From a virus, in the IMG/VR virus record IMGVR_UViG_3300025617_000009, positions 1-64,000 of that record: a DNA stretch of 64,000 bases. One strand, written 5' to 3'. The notes under the pieces were generated by a model. It did not search any database, was not told where the DNA came from, and was given only the letters and a program-made list of their open reading frames with translations. This document shows positions 1 through 9,058 of the stretch, piece by piece. Within the stretch, counting starts at the first letter, position 1. Every line of letters starts with the position of its first letter. A program made the translations under genes and the position numbers.

Positions 1-1028
1 TTGTCGTATGGCAAGCCACTGTTGCTTACTGCAAATATTATACGGCCGGCGAAGTAGTCTGTGGCTGCTAGTACACCGTAGCGATATACTGCTAGATCTC
101 TGTCGCCTGCGTTTGTTGATGAGGTGTAATCACCTCTGTGTGTGTAGTTGTCAAAGTCGTAGAATGTAGTGTTTGCGAGATCACTGTCAGCGCAGTAGTA
201 GCCTGCTCTGCCCATGTACATCGCTTGTGTGGGTATTTGTGTGTCTGTGCCAGGATCATAGGGATGGTTTACATAACGTACTACACCGTTGGCACTGAAT
301 GCTCCAAATGTTCCCATGGCATACGAGTTACCATCTAAGGTGCTTGCTGTGCCTGGATACATAAAACTTGTGTTGCTTTGACTCCTTACACTTGCCCAAA
401 ATGAAGGACCTTGGCCTTCTTGAGATTTTACCACACTCAAACTACCGGAAAATGTAGCTTGTGTATATGATCCTTGACTGCCGCTGGTGAATCTAATACC
501 AGTGGCACTGGTTGGCCATGATTCTATACCACGAGCTGCTGCACTGATAAGATGTGTGTTTCCGTTGCTTACTGTGAATGCTAGTCCGTAGAAATCAGGC
601 CATGCTCCTAGATTGGCATCGGTGTAGGTCTGTATTTGATTTGGGTTGGCGGGATCACTGATATCAAAACAGTGTATGCGTCCTTGTCTGCCTGAAACTG
701 TGGCTGTGCCTACATACACCAACTCATTGATGTTGTCATAGGCTAGAGGCACTGGCTTGTCTCCTCCTGCATATTCCCAGGTTGGAGAGAATGTGCCTGT
801 GCCTATCTGTGTGGCACTTGCATTGGGCCATGCACTCATATCCCAGATAGTAAAACTTGACGAGCCTGTAGTGAATGCACGATCGTTTTCTTCGTCTATG
901 AGTAGATATGTTCCACTGGGAGCAGTTATACCTGTTTGTATATCTGCTGTGGTTGGATCAAACGAATATCCACTGGGACTTGTAAATCCTGAAAATCCAC
1001 TTTGACTGAAACTGGTTAATCTTGGCAC
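1..1028 (-). CDS. Beta-propeller-like tail fibre/adhesin protein (3' end outside window)
   Basis: The frame stays open from a GTG start at 1028 to the window edge, so at least 342 codons are present and the C-terminus is missing. The start follows a GGAG ribosome site that overlaps the stop of the upstream gene. The protein begins MPRLTSFSQSGF, echoing the MPRLASLSG start of its upstream neighbour, so the two share an N-terminal peptide. The body has repeated strand-like stretches such as ELVYVGTATV and IHCFDISDP, which resemble LVIVD-type or other beta-propeller blades. It is rich in Ser, Thr, Gly and Asn, has no signal peptide and no visible enzyme motif. Being last in a run of tail-fibre genes, it is most likely a virion receptor-binding or accessory fibre protein. 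That function is inferred from context and fold class. Confidence 0.7.
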   Translation of the reverse strand, partial: MPRLTSFSQSGFSGFTSPSGYSFDPTTADIQTGITAPSGTYLLIDEENDRAFTTGSSSFTIWDMSAWPNASATQIGTGTFSPTWEYAGGDKPVPLAYDNINELVYVGTATVSGRQGRIHCFDISDPANPNQIQTYTDANLGAWPDFYGLAFTVSNGNTHLISAAARGIESWPTSATGIRFTSGSQGSYTQATFSGSLSVVKSQEGQGPSFWASVRSQSNTSFMYPGTASTLDGNSYAMGTFGAFSANGVVRYVNHPYDPGTDTQIPTQAMYMGRAGYYCADSDLANTTFYDFDNYTHRGDYTSSTNAGDRDLAVYRYGVLAATDYFAGRIIFAVSNSGLPYD

Positions 1029-1037
1029 GACTGCTCC

Positions 1038-2237
1038 TTACACACTGTTTACTATCCCAGACATATCGAAGGCATGTAATCTTCCACTGTTGGTTCCTAC
1101 AACACAGAGATTGGATTCTAACTTCCAACGAGTTAGTCCTCTTGTTCCAGTGATGCCTGGTATACTGTCTAGTAGATTTTCGTGTTCAGTCCACGTAGTG
1201 TTTGGCCAGGCAGTGTCTATGTCTGTTGTACTCAGTACCTGTCCAGCACTTACTAGGATCACACTTCTTGCTGTCGAACCTGGATGAACTGCTATACTTC
1301 CGTCTGAGCTCAGACTGTTGTTTGAATATATCAATGTGGCTTGAGGCAATCCGCCTATGCCAATAGGAAATACCACTTTGTATACCTGGGTTCCAGCATT
1401 ACTTCCGCCTGTACAAGCAACAATATATGTACGCTCATCTACCACTGTGCCTGTCATATGTCTTGCAACTTCTGCAGAATTACCTGCTGCTGTGAAAGAA
1501 CCGGCATCACCTCGTCCATCGTAATCTCTGTATACATTCACTGTTACATTGTTACCTGACGGAGTTCTTGCGGCAGCCCAAAATCGTGCTGCACCCAACG
1601 GATGATATAGTGCATTGTCGTGAACACATGCATACCCTCTTGTAAAGTCTAGTTGTGAGGTATTAAATGTAAAGAAGTTATTTCCGTTTGGGCTTCCTGT
1701 GGTCACGTTTGTTTGGCCCATGACTCTTCCAGTATACCCATCTTGTACTGTAAGAACATTACCTACATGAGCTGAGTGTATTCTAGCAAATCCAAAGTTG
1801 TTTGAGGATTGATAGCCGCTGAATCTGTTAGGTCTTCCTACACTTGCAGGAGTTTGAACTTGTGCCGAAGTGTATGCATACACATCAAGCTCTCCTTCGT
1901 TGCTGTTACCAAATGGCCTTCCGAGATAGATGTAGTTGTTGTTCATTGTGCATTGATAAAATCCCTGGGTGTCGACGCCTGTGCTTGTAGTAGATACAGT
2001 GTCTACTGCTGTAAATTCATTGCCGGTGCCTGCAAGTAAATTGTTGTAGAGAGACAACGAGTTGCTTCCTTTACGCCACACTGCAACACTGCCGTTCTCT
2101 GCGTAGTTAATATCAAATGCACGATAGTCGTATGTAGATATGCTGCTTATATAACCTAGCAGTGTTGCACCGCTTGAACTGCTGCCGCTTTGCGAGGAAG
2201 AAAAGTTTGCTCCACTTAAACTTGCAAGTCTAGGCAT
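1038..2237 (-). CDS. Putative tail fibre-associated beta-propeller protein
   Basis: This 399-residue protein is dominated by Ser, Thr, Gly and Asn and by short hydrophobic strands. Segments such as NNYIYLGRPFG, NSAEVARHMTG and SNLCVVGTNSGRLHAFDMSG look like blades of a beta-propeller (WD/PQQ type), but I could not define a regular repeat. A Ser/Gly linker occupies about residues 8-25. The ATG follows an AAGG ribosome site and lies 3 bases after the upstream stop, so it is co-transcribed with the fibre genes before it. Its N-terminal MPRL peptide is shared with the next gene downstream. No catalytic motif is visible. A structural or receptor-binding role is inferred from position and composition. 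Confidence 0.7.
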   Translation of the reverse strand: MPRLASLSGANFSSSQSGSSSSGATLLGYISSISTYDYRAFDINYAENGSVAVWRKGSNSLSLYNNLLAGTGNEFTAVDTVSTTSTGVDTQGFYQCTMNNNYIYLGRPFGNSNEGELDVYAYTSAQVQTPASVGRPNRFSGYQSSNNFGFARIHSAHVGNVLTVQDGYTGRVMGQTNVTTGSPNGNNFFTFNTSQLDFTRGYACVHDNALYHPLGAARFWAAARTPSGNNVTVNVYRDYDGRGDAGSFTAAGNSAEVARHMTGTVVDERTYIVACTGGSNAGTQVYKVVFPIGIGGLPQATLIYSNNSLSSDGSIAVHPGSTARSVILVSAGQVLSTTDIDTAWPNTTWTEHENLLDSIPGITGTRGLTRWKLESNLCVVGTNSGRLHAFDMSGIVNSV

Positions 2238-2240
2238 GTA

Positions 2241-4991
2241 TTACAGCCTTGTTATATCAACGATGTGAGCCGCACCGCCTGCATATGTGCTAGGTCCAAC
2301 TTGTAGATATGCTCCTGCAATAAACTTATCGCCCGACATGTCTATATTTCGGCCAAAGTTTGCACTAGTAAGACTCTCGCCGATGTCTGGACAGTCAACT
2401 GTGTGTAACAACGACCCATCTGTAACATCAAACACGTATACCTTACCTACGGCTGTAACACCTTCGTATTCACGATGCGATGCTGCTACAACATATGATT
2501 CATTTATTGCTACATCCCAGCCAAAATAGTCTGCTGTAGTGCCAGCATCTGGATTTGGATTATCTAATGTATGCAATAATGAACCGTCGCTTAGATCAAA
2601 TACGTAGGCTTTACCTGTGCTGTTAAATGCTGCTTCGTCTTCATTTGTTGCTCCAACAACAGCATACGAGTTTGAAATATGAACTGTCCTACCGAAGCTA
2701 TCACCGGTCTCAGTATCATAGTCGTTTGGATTATCAAATGTGTATACTAGATTACCAGTTGACAAATCGTATACATATGCTTTACCCGAGTTAGAAGCAC
2801 CTTGGTCGTTTGACGAATCGCCAATAATAGCATGAGAATCTGATAATCCTACACTTATACCAAAGTCACCGCCAAAACCACTCGGGTCAGATAAAGTATA
2901 TAATAAACTGCCGTCGACGGCATTATAAATGTATGCACCACCTACGAAACTATTATCATTTTGAGCGCCAATAATAATATGAGTATCTGTTATAGCCACG
3001 CTTGTGTCATCACCTGCAAATCGTTCACTATTACCAAGACTTGGATTTTCTATAGTGTACAGTAAACTTCCGCTATTTACATCGTAGACGTATGCAACAC
3101 CTTGATCGTTGTAAGTGCCATCTTCTAAAGCTCCTACAATAGCATACTTACTTGAAATAGCAACAGCAGAACCAAATCTGTCGTTGTCTGTATTACTGTA
3201 TTGATTTGGGTTAACTAGTTCATGGAGTAGTTGTCCGCTAATTGTGCTAACAATATATGCTCGGCCCGATGCACTACCATCTTCTGACGCACCTGGCGAA
3301 CCTATGATAGCTTTGTTGCCTGATATTCCTACGCTCCAGCCAAAGTCATCTGCGTAGTTTCCATCGTTACCTAAATTCCAAATGCTAAGTGGGTTAGGTA
3401 GTACAGGATTGTTAAGAGGATATCTTACAAGTACAGCACCACTGCCGCCATCACCGCCACGTGATGATGATCCGCCTGTACGACCGGCACCACCACCACC
3501 ACCGCCGGTGTAGGACATACCGTCTTCACCTGTAGGTTCACCTGAACCACTTCTTAACTCAGAGCCGCCTGTACCTGCACCAGTTGGGCTATCGCCTCGA
3601 CCGCCACCGCCCGGGTGAGGTTCTAGCAAACTAGTTATACCGTTGCTGCCCCACTTACCGCCGCAGCCGCCTGAAGCAAACCATCCAGAGTCGCCTACAT
3701 CATCACCGAACTTATCACCGAAGTATAAACCTTCACCGCCTCGTCCAGCAATATTACGGTCAGCTGGATCTACGGCAGCCGAGCCAGCGCCGCCGCCACC
3801 GCCACCGCCGTGGTTTTGAGTGGCACCGTCAGTGTTGTTTACACCATCATTGCCGTAACCATACAGCCCACTATCACCTGCTTGCGAAGTTTGATTGCCT
3901 GTTACTACGTGACCAGAAATATCGTTTGCTCCACCGCCGCCTGATCCGCCTTCTCCTGAACGTGCATCTTGGGACCATGACGAACCAAATCCACCGCCTT
4001 TGGCAGTTAGTACATATCCGTTGCCGTCATCAAAAATACTGTCACCGCCTGCTGTAGCATTAGGCATACCTCCGTAACTACCAGGGTTGTAAGAACCAGT
4101 ACCTCCTTGACCTACTGTGATCGTGGTAGTTGCTGATGACAAGGTAAGTTTAGGACGATAGATTAAACCACCAGCTCCGCCGCCTCCTGGAGCAGCGTGA
4201 CTTCCGCCGCCTCCTCCTCCAGCAACCATGAGTACATCAACTTCTAAGTCTCCAGTATTAATAAAGTCTCCGGCAGAGTTAAAATAGTGTACACGATAAT
4301 CTATGTTGTCTGCATCTCGGTAGGTGTAAACTTCATCACCACCTGATGTTGTAACTTTTTTTACAGTTATATCTTGTGTTGTAGACACACCTGTTCTAGT
4401 TGTTGCTGTTACTGTGAATGTGTAATCACCGTCTGAACCTGTCGGTGATCCTTGTATCACACCTGTTTCGGATAATTCTACTCCAGTTGGCAGAGTTCCG
4501 CTGTCAACAGAGTACGTTATTAATCCACCTGTTTCGTAATCTGTGGTTAGTTGAGCTATACCTGTTATTCCGTCAAACACAGTAAGTGTTAAAGGCCCAA
4601 TAACAGGTGTTGGGCCTAGGTTAGTTGTTACAGGAGTAGGGACAGGATCTGCAGCATTGCCTACTTCTATACCCCAGGCTGTTGCAGTTACAAAATCCTC
4701 ATCGGTAAGCAGTGTGAGATATTTTCCACTGGGCACAAGTATTTGTGTTCTTTCCATTACACCCTTAGGTGCAATAGGAACTTCGAGTTCTAAAGGATAT
4801 ATTGTAGCGTCGTTAAGATCGGTGATGTCTGCGTTTAATGTATCAGTAAGTGCTACTGAAATTTTTATCCCGTCGTTTCTTCTATTAACAACATTTAATG
4901 TAACAGTCGTAACATCGTCAGTAGGGCATACATATATGCTCTGACTGATATTTTTGTTTAGTTCAACTGCTGCTAATCTTCCGCTTGCCAT
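2241..4991 (-). CDS. Tail fibre/adhesin: shared N-domain, Ig-like domain, glycine-rich region, seven FG-GAP repeats
   Basis: This 916-residue protein has four readable parts. Residues 1 to about 110 are the domain shared with the two genes upstream (SQSIYVCPTDD, then PKGVMERTQILVPSG, then AWGIEVG). A putative Ig (He_PIG-like) domain follows at about 130-210. A glycine-rich region at about 255-525 resembles polyglycine adhesin domains of T-even receptor-binding proteins. From about 535 to the end, seven repeats each contain an FG-GAP-like motif (FGWSVGISG, FGSAVAISS, FGISVGLSD, FGRTVHISN and others) followed by a GKAYVYDLSTG-type strand, consistent with one seven-bladed propeller. The start has an AAGGA ribosome site. 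Virion attachment through the shared N-domain and host binding by the tip are inferred. Confidence 0.85.
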   Translation of the reverse strand: MASGRLAAVELNKNISQSIYVCPTDDVTTVTLNVVNRRNDGIKISVALTDTLNADITDLNDATIYPLELEVPIAPKGVMERTQILVPSGKYLTLLTDEDFVTATAWGIEVGNAADPVPTPVTTNLGPTPVIGPLTLTVFDGITGIAQLTTDYETGGLITYSVDSGTLPTGVELSETGVIQGSPTGSDGDYTFTVTATTRTGVSTTQDITVKKVTTSGGDEVYTYRDADNIDYRVHYFNSAGDFINTGDLEVDVLMVAGGGGGGSHAAPGGGGAGGLIYRPKLTLSSATTTITVGQGGTGSYNPGSYGGMPNATAGGDSIFDDGNGYVLTAKGGGFGSSWSQDARSGEGGSGGGGANDISGHVVTGNQTSQAGDSGLYGYGNDGVNNTDGATQNHGGGGGGGAGSAAVDPADRNIAGRGGEGLYFGDKFGDDVGDSGWFASGGCGGKWGSNGITSLLEPHPGGGGRGDSPTGAGTGGSELRSGSGEPTGEDGMSYTGGGGGGAGRTGGSSSRGGDGGSGAVLVRYPLNNPVLPNPLSIWNLGNDGNYADDFGWSVGISGNKAIIGSPGASEDGSASGRAYIVSTISGQLLHELVNPNQYSNTDNDRFGSAVAISSKYAIVGALEDGTYNDQGVAYVYDVNSGSLLYTIENPSLGNSERFAGDDTSVAITDTHIIIGAQNDNSFVGGAYIYNAVDGSLLYTLSDPSGFGGDFGISVGLSDSHAIIGDSSNDQGASNSGKAYVYDLSTGNLVYTFDNPNDYDTETGDSFGRTVHISNSYAVVGATNEDEAAFNSTGKAYVFDLSDGSLLHTLDNPNPDAGTTADYFGWDVAINESYVVAASHREYEGVTAVGKVYVFDVTDGSLLHTVDCPDIGESLTSANFGRNIDMSGDKFIAGAYLQVGPSTYAGGAAHIVDITRL

Positions 4992-5000
4992 TATTAATCC

Positions 5001-7487
5001 TTATCTTATATATACGCCGTGTCCGTAGAACGCATCTGATCTATTACCACTCCAGTTACCTGAGTTACGTGCAGATCCATGTCCCCACCAGTGACCGCCC
5101 ATTCTGTGCCAATCATCATTACCGTAACGTCCGCCAATGCCTCCACCAAAAATACTGCTGCTAGAGTTGTCTCGACCGCAGCCTATTTGTGCACCATAGT
5201 GCATAGTACCGGTGTGAAAGCCGCCTACGTAGTTACTTGTGTTGCTACTACTACCGGTATCTGAACGTATCTTGAATCCTACAAACTCATTGTTTGGTTC
5301 GTATACGTTTGTATCGCTTCGTACATGTAATGCACTTACCCAATTGTAAGCATTACCGAATAGCACAACATCAGCTTTGTAAGTGTTAGGTTGATTAATA
5401 ACACTTGCCATATTTTCAAAAGCAGTATTATGTCTCCACCCAATTCTTTTGTTTAACTCGGCAGGATCGTTCGCAATAACCATTACATCGTTAAACGGAG
5501 ATAACGCATATGTAGGAGCGAATGCCTTTGTATCTGTTGCTCCATCTATGTCAAAATCTGTGTAACCTTGATCCATTACTAGCTGTTTAGTAGTAGCTTC
5601 CCATCCAGACCAGTTAGCAACTAAAAAGTCACCACTTGGAAAAGGTGCTGTGTTTTCCACACCAAAAAAGTCATCTTTCCGTAACACCAACATCCAGCCT
5701 CCGCCGTCATATTGGCTGTCCATATAGCAATGTACTTGGAATGCTTCGTTCTCGCCTTCTGGTTTAATCCAATATGCACCGTCTGTGTTTGTGCCTGTGA
5801 TACGTTTAATTTCTTTTGCACTAGGAGCAGCTAGTGCTTCTGTACTTCCATCTTGCCATTTCCTTGTAATCGCAAATGCGGTAGGAGTTGTATTTCCTAG
5901 TTCGTCAGTGGCGGTTAATGTAACTGTAGTAGGCGTAGATGTTGATGAGTATGTTTGAGTGTTTGTAAACACATATCTAGTACTAAAGTCAGCATTGGCA
6001 TTTGTAGGGAAGTCAAACGAGTTTGTAGAGAACACAATACGTGCTGCTCCTCTGCCTCCTTTGCCACCATAGCTGGTATAGCCAGGTTGATCATAACCTC
6101 CGCCACCGCCGCCACCTGGAAATCCGCCATTGCCGCCGTGTCCGTTGTTAGTATTAGTAGCGTGGTTGTCTCTACGTTCACCTGAAACAGCAGTTGCTAC
6201 AATAGTTCCAGAGAATGTTTGAGCAGAGTTATTCCAGAGGTAGGATCCGCCACCGCCACCGCCGGCACTTGAATCATCACTATAGCCGCCTTGGCCACCA
6301 GCAACTCCTGATACACCTTCTGATCCATCACCTGCTGCAGGGAATGTGTTCCAGCCACCAGCACCGCCTGCGCCTGTACCAGTTGCTAGTTCGTAGCCTA
6401 CACCAGAGTTAACTCTAGGTCCTCTCGCACCGTTACCGTCAAATCCACCAGCGCCACCGCCGCCAGCGCCACCGTTATTGTTTCCTCCAGATCCGCCGCC
6501 ATTGCCGCCTCCTCTGGTTAAACCATAACTAGCGTTTGCAGAAAATGTTCCTTGGTTAGCGTAGTTAGTAGTTCCAGCAAACCCGTCACGGTTACCGCCA
6601 ATGTAACCGCCTTGACCTGCACCGCCCGTAAGAACTGCTACATTGTCAATCTTTAATGTACTCGCTTCGCCTGCTGAACCGTATCCGTTTTTTACACCAT
6701 CTCCGCCATCGCCGACAACTACTTGAATAACTTCGCCGCCAGTGAGTGTTACATTGTTTACATAAGCAAGGCCACCACCACCGCCTCCGCCAGCACCGTA
6801 GTCGGTGTTGTCTCCGCCACCACCGCCACCGCCACCTCCGACTACTACGGCACTCATGTTAGTGAATAAACTGTTTCCTGTCGGAACTGTGATAGTGTAT
6901 GTTCCTGGCTGATCTATTAGGAAATCAACCTGAGTAGCATCTCCTGGAATGTTATCTAATGCTTCTTCCAATGTGCCAGTAAGATATTCTCCTGATACTA
7001 GTAATCCTGGTAGAAGAGTTCCGCTAGAAAGTGTAACATTTACAGGTCCTTCATCATCAATATCAAACGGTATTTCGTTTAACACGCCTGTTATAGGCTC
7101 TGCTGTATTACTAACCCAGACAGGTGCTTGTCCTAGATTTTGCGAAGCCGGAGTTACTGTAATAGAGTTACCATTTACCATACCCCATGCTTGTACACTC
7201 AATGGACTGCATGTAGATTTAATAGTTAAGAAATAATTTGAAGGTACAATAATACCAGTTCTTTCAATAACCTGTTTAGGAATAATATCTAAATCCCATT
7301 CTAATATTGCATCTGTTTCTTGAATGTCATCTCTGTTCTCAGTAACAGCAATATAAATCTTACCCGAGTCTACGCCTCTATTACAAACATTAATACTTAC
7401 TGCCGCCGCATCATCAGTGTCGCACACAAATATTGATTGTGTGACATTTCTAAAAACTTCGAATGCTCCTTGTATACCTGTAGCCAT
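5001..7487 (-). CDS. Tail fibre/adhesin: shared N-domain, glycine-rich region, fibrinogen-like C-terminal domain
   Basis: This 828-residue protein starts with the family N-domain (TQSIFVCDTDD, PKQVIERTGIIVPSN, AWGMVNG). A glycine-rich stretch at about 210-490 is full of GGGGGG blocks, followed by a short Ig-like segment. Residues of about 554-828 look like a fibrinogen-related domain: DGAYWIKPEGENEAFQVHC, then DGGGWMLVLRK, and near the end GGHWWGHGSARNSG and a terminal GVYIR, which match the DGxYWI, DGGGWTL and GGWW...KIR landmarks of that family. Fibrinogen-related domains bind acetylated sugars and other glycans, so this is a plausible lectin tip. It has an AGGAA ribosome site and ends 9 bases before the next gene. 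The domain call rests on motif recognition only. Confidence 0.85.
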   Translation of the reverse strand: MATGIQGAFEVFRNVTQSIFVCDTDDAAAVSINVCNRGVDSGKIYIAVTENRDDIQETDAILEWDLDIIPKQVIERTGIIVPSNYFLTIKSTCSPLSVQAWGMVNGNSITVTPASQNLGQAPVWVSNTAEPITGVLNEIPFDIDDEGPVNVTLSSGTLLPGLLVSGEYLTGTLEEALDNIPGDATQVDFLIDQPGTYTITVPTGNSLFTNMSAVVVGGGGGGGGGDNTDYGAGGGGGGGLAYVNNVTLTGGEVIQVVVGDGGDGVKNGYGSAGEASTLKIDNVAVLTGGAGQGGYIGGNRDGFAGTTNYANQGTFSANASYGLTRGGGNGGGSGGNNNGGAGGGGAGGFDGNGARGPRVNSGVGYELATGTGAGGAGGWNTFPAAGDGSEGVSGVAGGQGGYSDDSSAGGGGGGSYLWNNSAQTFSGTIVATAVSGERRDNHATNTNNGHGGNGGFPGGGGGGGYDQPGYTSYGGKGGRGAARIVFSTNSFDFPTNANADFSTRYVFTNTQTYSSTSTPTTVTLTATDELGNTTPTAFAITRKWQDGSTEALAAPSAKEIKRITGTNTDGAYWIKPEGENEAFQVHCYMDSQYDGGGWMLVLRKDDFFGVENTAPFPSGDFLVANWSGWEATTKQLVMDQGYTDFDIDGATDTKAFAPTYALSPFNDVMVIANDPAELNKRIGWRHNTAFENMASVINQPNTYKADVVLFGNAYNWVSALHVRSDTNVYEPNNEFVGFKIRSDTGSSSNTSNYVGGFHTGTMHYGAQIGCGRDNSSSSIFGGGIGGRYGNDDWHRMGGHWWGHGSARNSGNWSGNRSDAFYGHGVYIR

Positions 7488-7495
7488 ATTTTTTC

Positions 7496-9004
7496 CTAGT
7501 TAGTCCCGAATATAAACCATGTCATCCTAGATGAGCTGTTTGGAGCGTCAATGCCCCATACGCCACTATAGTTTGGTTCTGGATAGTTTAAATCGTTATA
7601 GTTTGTTGTTACGTCAGCCGTCCATGCATAGTGTTCTGTGTTTGCGCCGGTTGTTCTACAACCTAGTGCGTTGATCATAGAATATCTATAGTTTTCGTTG
7701 TTACGAATACCAAAGTCTAGTTCGTCGGTTTCTGATAGTTCACCTCTTGCACTAGATCGGTATCTATCTCTTGATGTTGTTGCACTTCCTTTTAAGAATG
7801 TAACTGGTACTTGTAGTCTTCCTGCATCGCCGTTTACACGTAGATCTGGACCGTCGTTTCCTCTAAAGAAACTTCGTAGATTACTTCCTCTAGTACTTAA
7901 CCATTCCGAACTTGTATATGCTACTTCAGTAGAGATAGAGAATAAATCATCTGGATCATCAACTGATTCAGCAAAGCATTGCATGATTAATATATCTTTG
8001 TAGTCCCAGTCATAATACAGTGAATTTTTATAGCTCGTATTATCTACTAAATTTGTAAAGTTACCAAATGTATTAGTATCAGTCCAACTACCTAACCATG
8101 ACCCGGTACCTGCCGTGCTCTGGGGGATTGTAACGTCGCAGCTGATACTTCCTAATAATGCCCAGCCTGTGTTAGAACTTCCTGCATAGTCTGCATTGCC
8201 GCCAATACCTGTAGTTGCGTTAGTAGTGAATAGTTTTGTTTCTACAGTATTGCCAACAGCATCTAAAATATAAATGCTTCCTGATGTTTGATTTGAAGTG
8301 TTAATAGCTGTACTAAGATTAGCGTCAGATGCTAAAGGATTATCTGAAACTGTTCCCGGAGCCCATGAACGAAGTATACTGAATACTCTTGGAGTTGCTA
8401 GTCTAGAATCTTTTGCTTCGACGGTGAATGTATAAGGTACACCACCAGCGTTGTAAGCATCACCTTCTTGAATAAAACCAGATATTGTACCCGATTGTTG
8501 GATAATCATTCCAGTTGGAAGTGTGCCAGCTGTTTGTTCATAGGTTACACTAGCACCGTCTGGATCTGTAGCATCTAGTTGAATAGGCGTCATATCGAAT
8601 CCTTCGTATATTTCTCCTAGATCAGCAGTAGTATTCCATACAGGCGCAGTACCATCGTTTTGTAAAGGTTGTGGATCGCCAGTTTCTTCGCCTAGTTCAT
8701 ATCCCCAAAGAACTACACTAGTAGCTTCTCCGGTAGATCTGACTGTTACATAATGATTTGCAGGAAGCACTAGTCCTGTTCGCTCTAATACACCTTTTGG
8801 TTCTAATCTTACATCATATTCAATGTATTCATCTACGGTAGCAGAGTTTTCTGTAGATGTAATAGCCACCCTAATATAAGTTGGTACTATATCCCTGTTA
8901 CATATACTAACATTGATTACAGTTGCGTCATCGCTGGTACATTTATAAACCGACTGTGTAATACTTGGAAATATCTCCCAAGCACCTAAACGACCTACTG
9001 CCAT
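7496..9004 (-). CDS. Tail fibre protein: shared N-domain, Ig-like domain, unique C-terminal domain
   Basis: First gene of the fibre operon, 502 residues. Residues 1 to about 110 carry the shared domain (TQSVYKCTSDD, PKGVLERTGLVLPAN, LWGYELG). A He_PIG-like Ig domain follows at about 125-215 (TAGTLPTGMIIQQSGTISG). The remaining 290 residues match nothing I recognise; they are aromatic-rich and end in TWFIFGTN. There is no glycine-rich block, unlike the two downstream paralogues. A GGAG ribosome site sits 8 bases before ATG, and a late-promoter motif lies further upstream at 9029-9036, so this gene probably heads a late transcript covering five fibre genes down to position 1 and beyond. Confidence 0.82.
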   Translation of the reverse strand: MAVGRLGAWEIFPSITQSVYKCTSDDATVINVSICNRDIVPTYIRVAITSTENSATVDEYIEYDVRLEPKGVLERTGLVLPANHYVTVRSTGEATSVVLWGYELGEETGDPQPLQNDGTAPVWNTTADLGEIYEGFDMTPIQLDATDPDGASVTYEQTAGTLPTGMIIQQSGTISGFIQEGDAYNAGGVPYTFTVEAKDSRLATPRVFSILRSWAPGTVSDNPLASDANLSTAINTSNQTSGSIYILDAVGNTVETKLFTTNATTGIGGNADYAGSSNTGWALLGSISCDVTIPQSTAGTGSWLGSWTDTNTFGNFTNLVDNTSYKNSLYYDWDYKDILIMQCFAESVDDPDDLFSISTEVAYTSSEWLSTRGSNLRSFFRGNDGPDLRVNGDAGRLQVPVTFLKGSATTSRDRYRSSARGELSETDELDFGIRNNENYRYSMINALGCRTTGANTEHYAWTADVTTNYNDLNYPEPNYSGVWGIDAPNSSSRMTWFIFGTN

Positions 9005-9028
9005 TTAAATCTCCAAAAACGTTTCTTA

Positions 9029-9036
9029 TATTTATG
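9029..9036 (-). promoter_or_regulatory. T4-type late promoter (CATAAATA)
   Basis: Minus-strand CATAAATA matches the T4 late -10 consensus TATAAATA in seven of eight positions. It lies 24 bases before the ATG at 9004, leaving room for a short leader with GGAG. It would drive the five-gene fibre operon. Confidence 0.6.
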
Positions 9037-9058
9037 CTAATATAACCAAAGAGAAATA

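Noticed and set aside
757-1005. Plus-strand open frames across the fibre genes (also 1090-1287, 4657-4944, 6949-7236 and others)
   Set aside because: They are antisense to well-supported genes, have no ribosome site, and read as low-complexity reverse images of Ser/Thr/Gly-rich protein.
5001-5200. Possible diversity-generating retroelement variable region at the end of the fibrinogen-like domain
   Set aside because: The GGHWWGHGSARNSGNWSG segment looks like a lectin-fold variable region, but no template repeat or reverse transcriptase is visible in the window and AAC/AAT codons are not concentrated as adenine mutagenesis would need.
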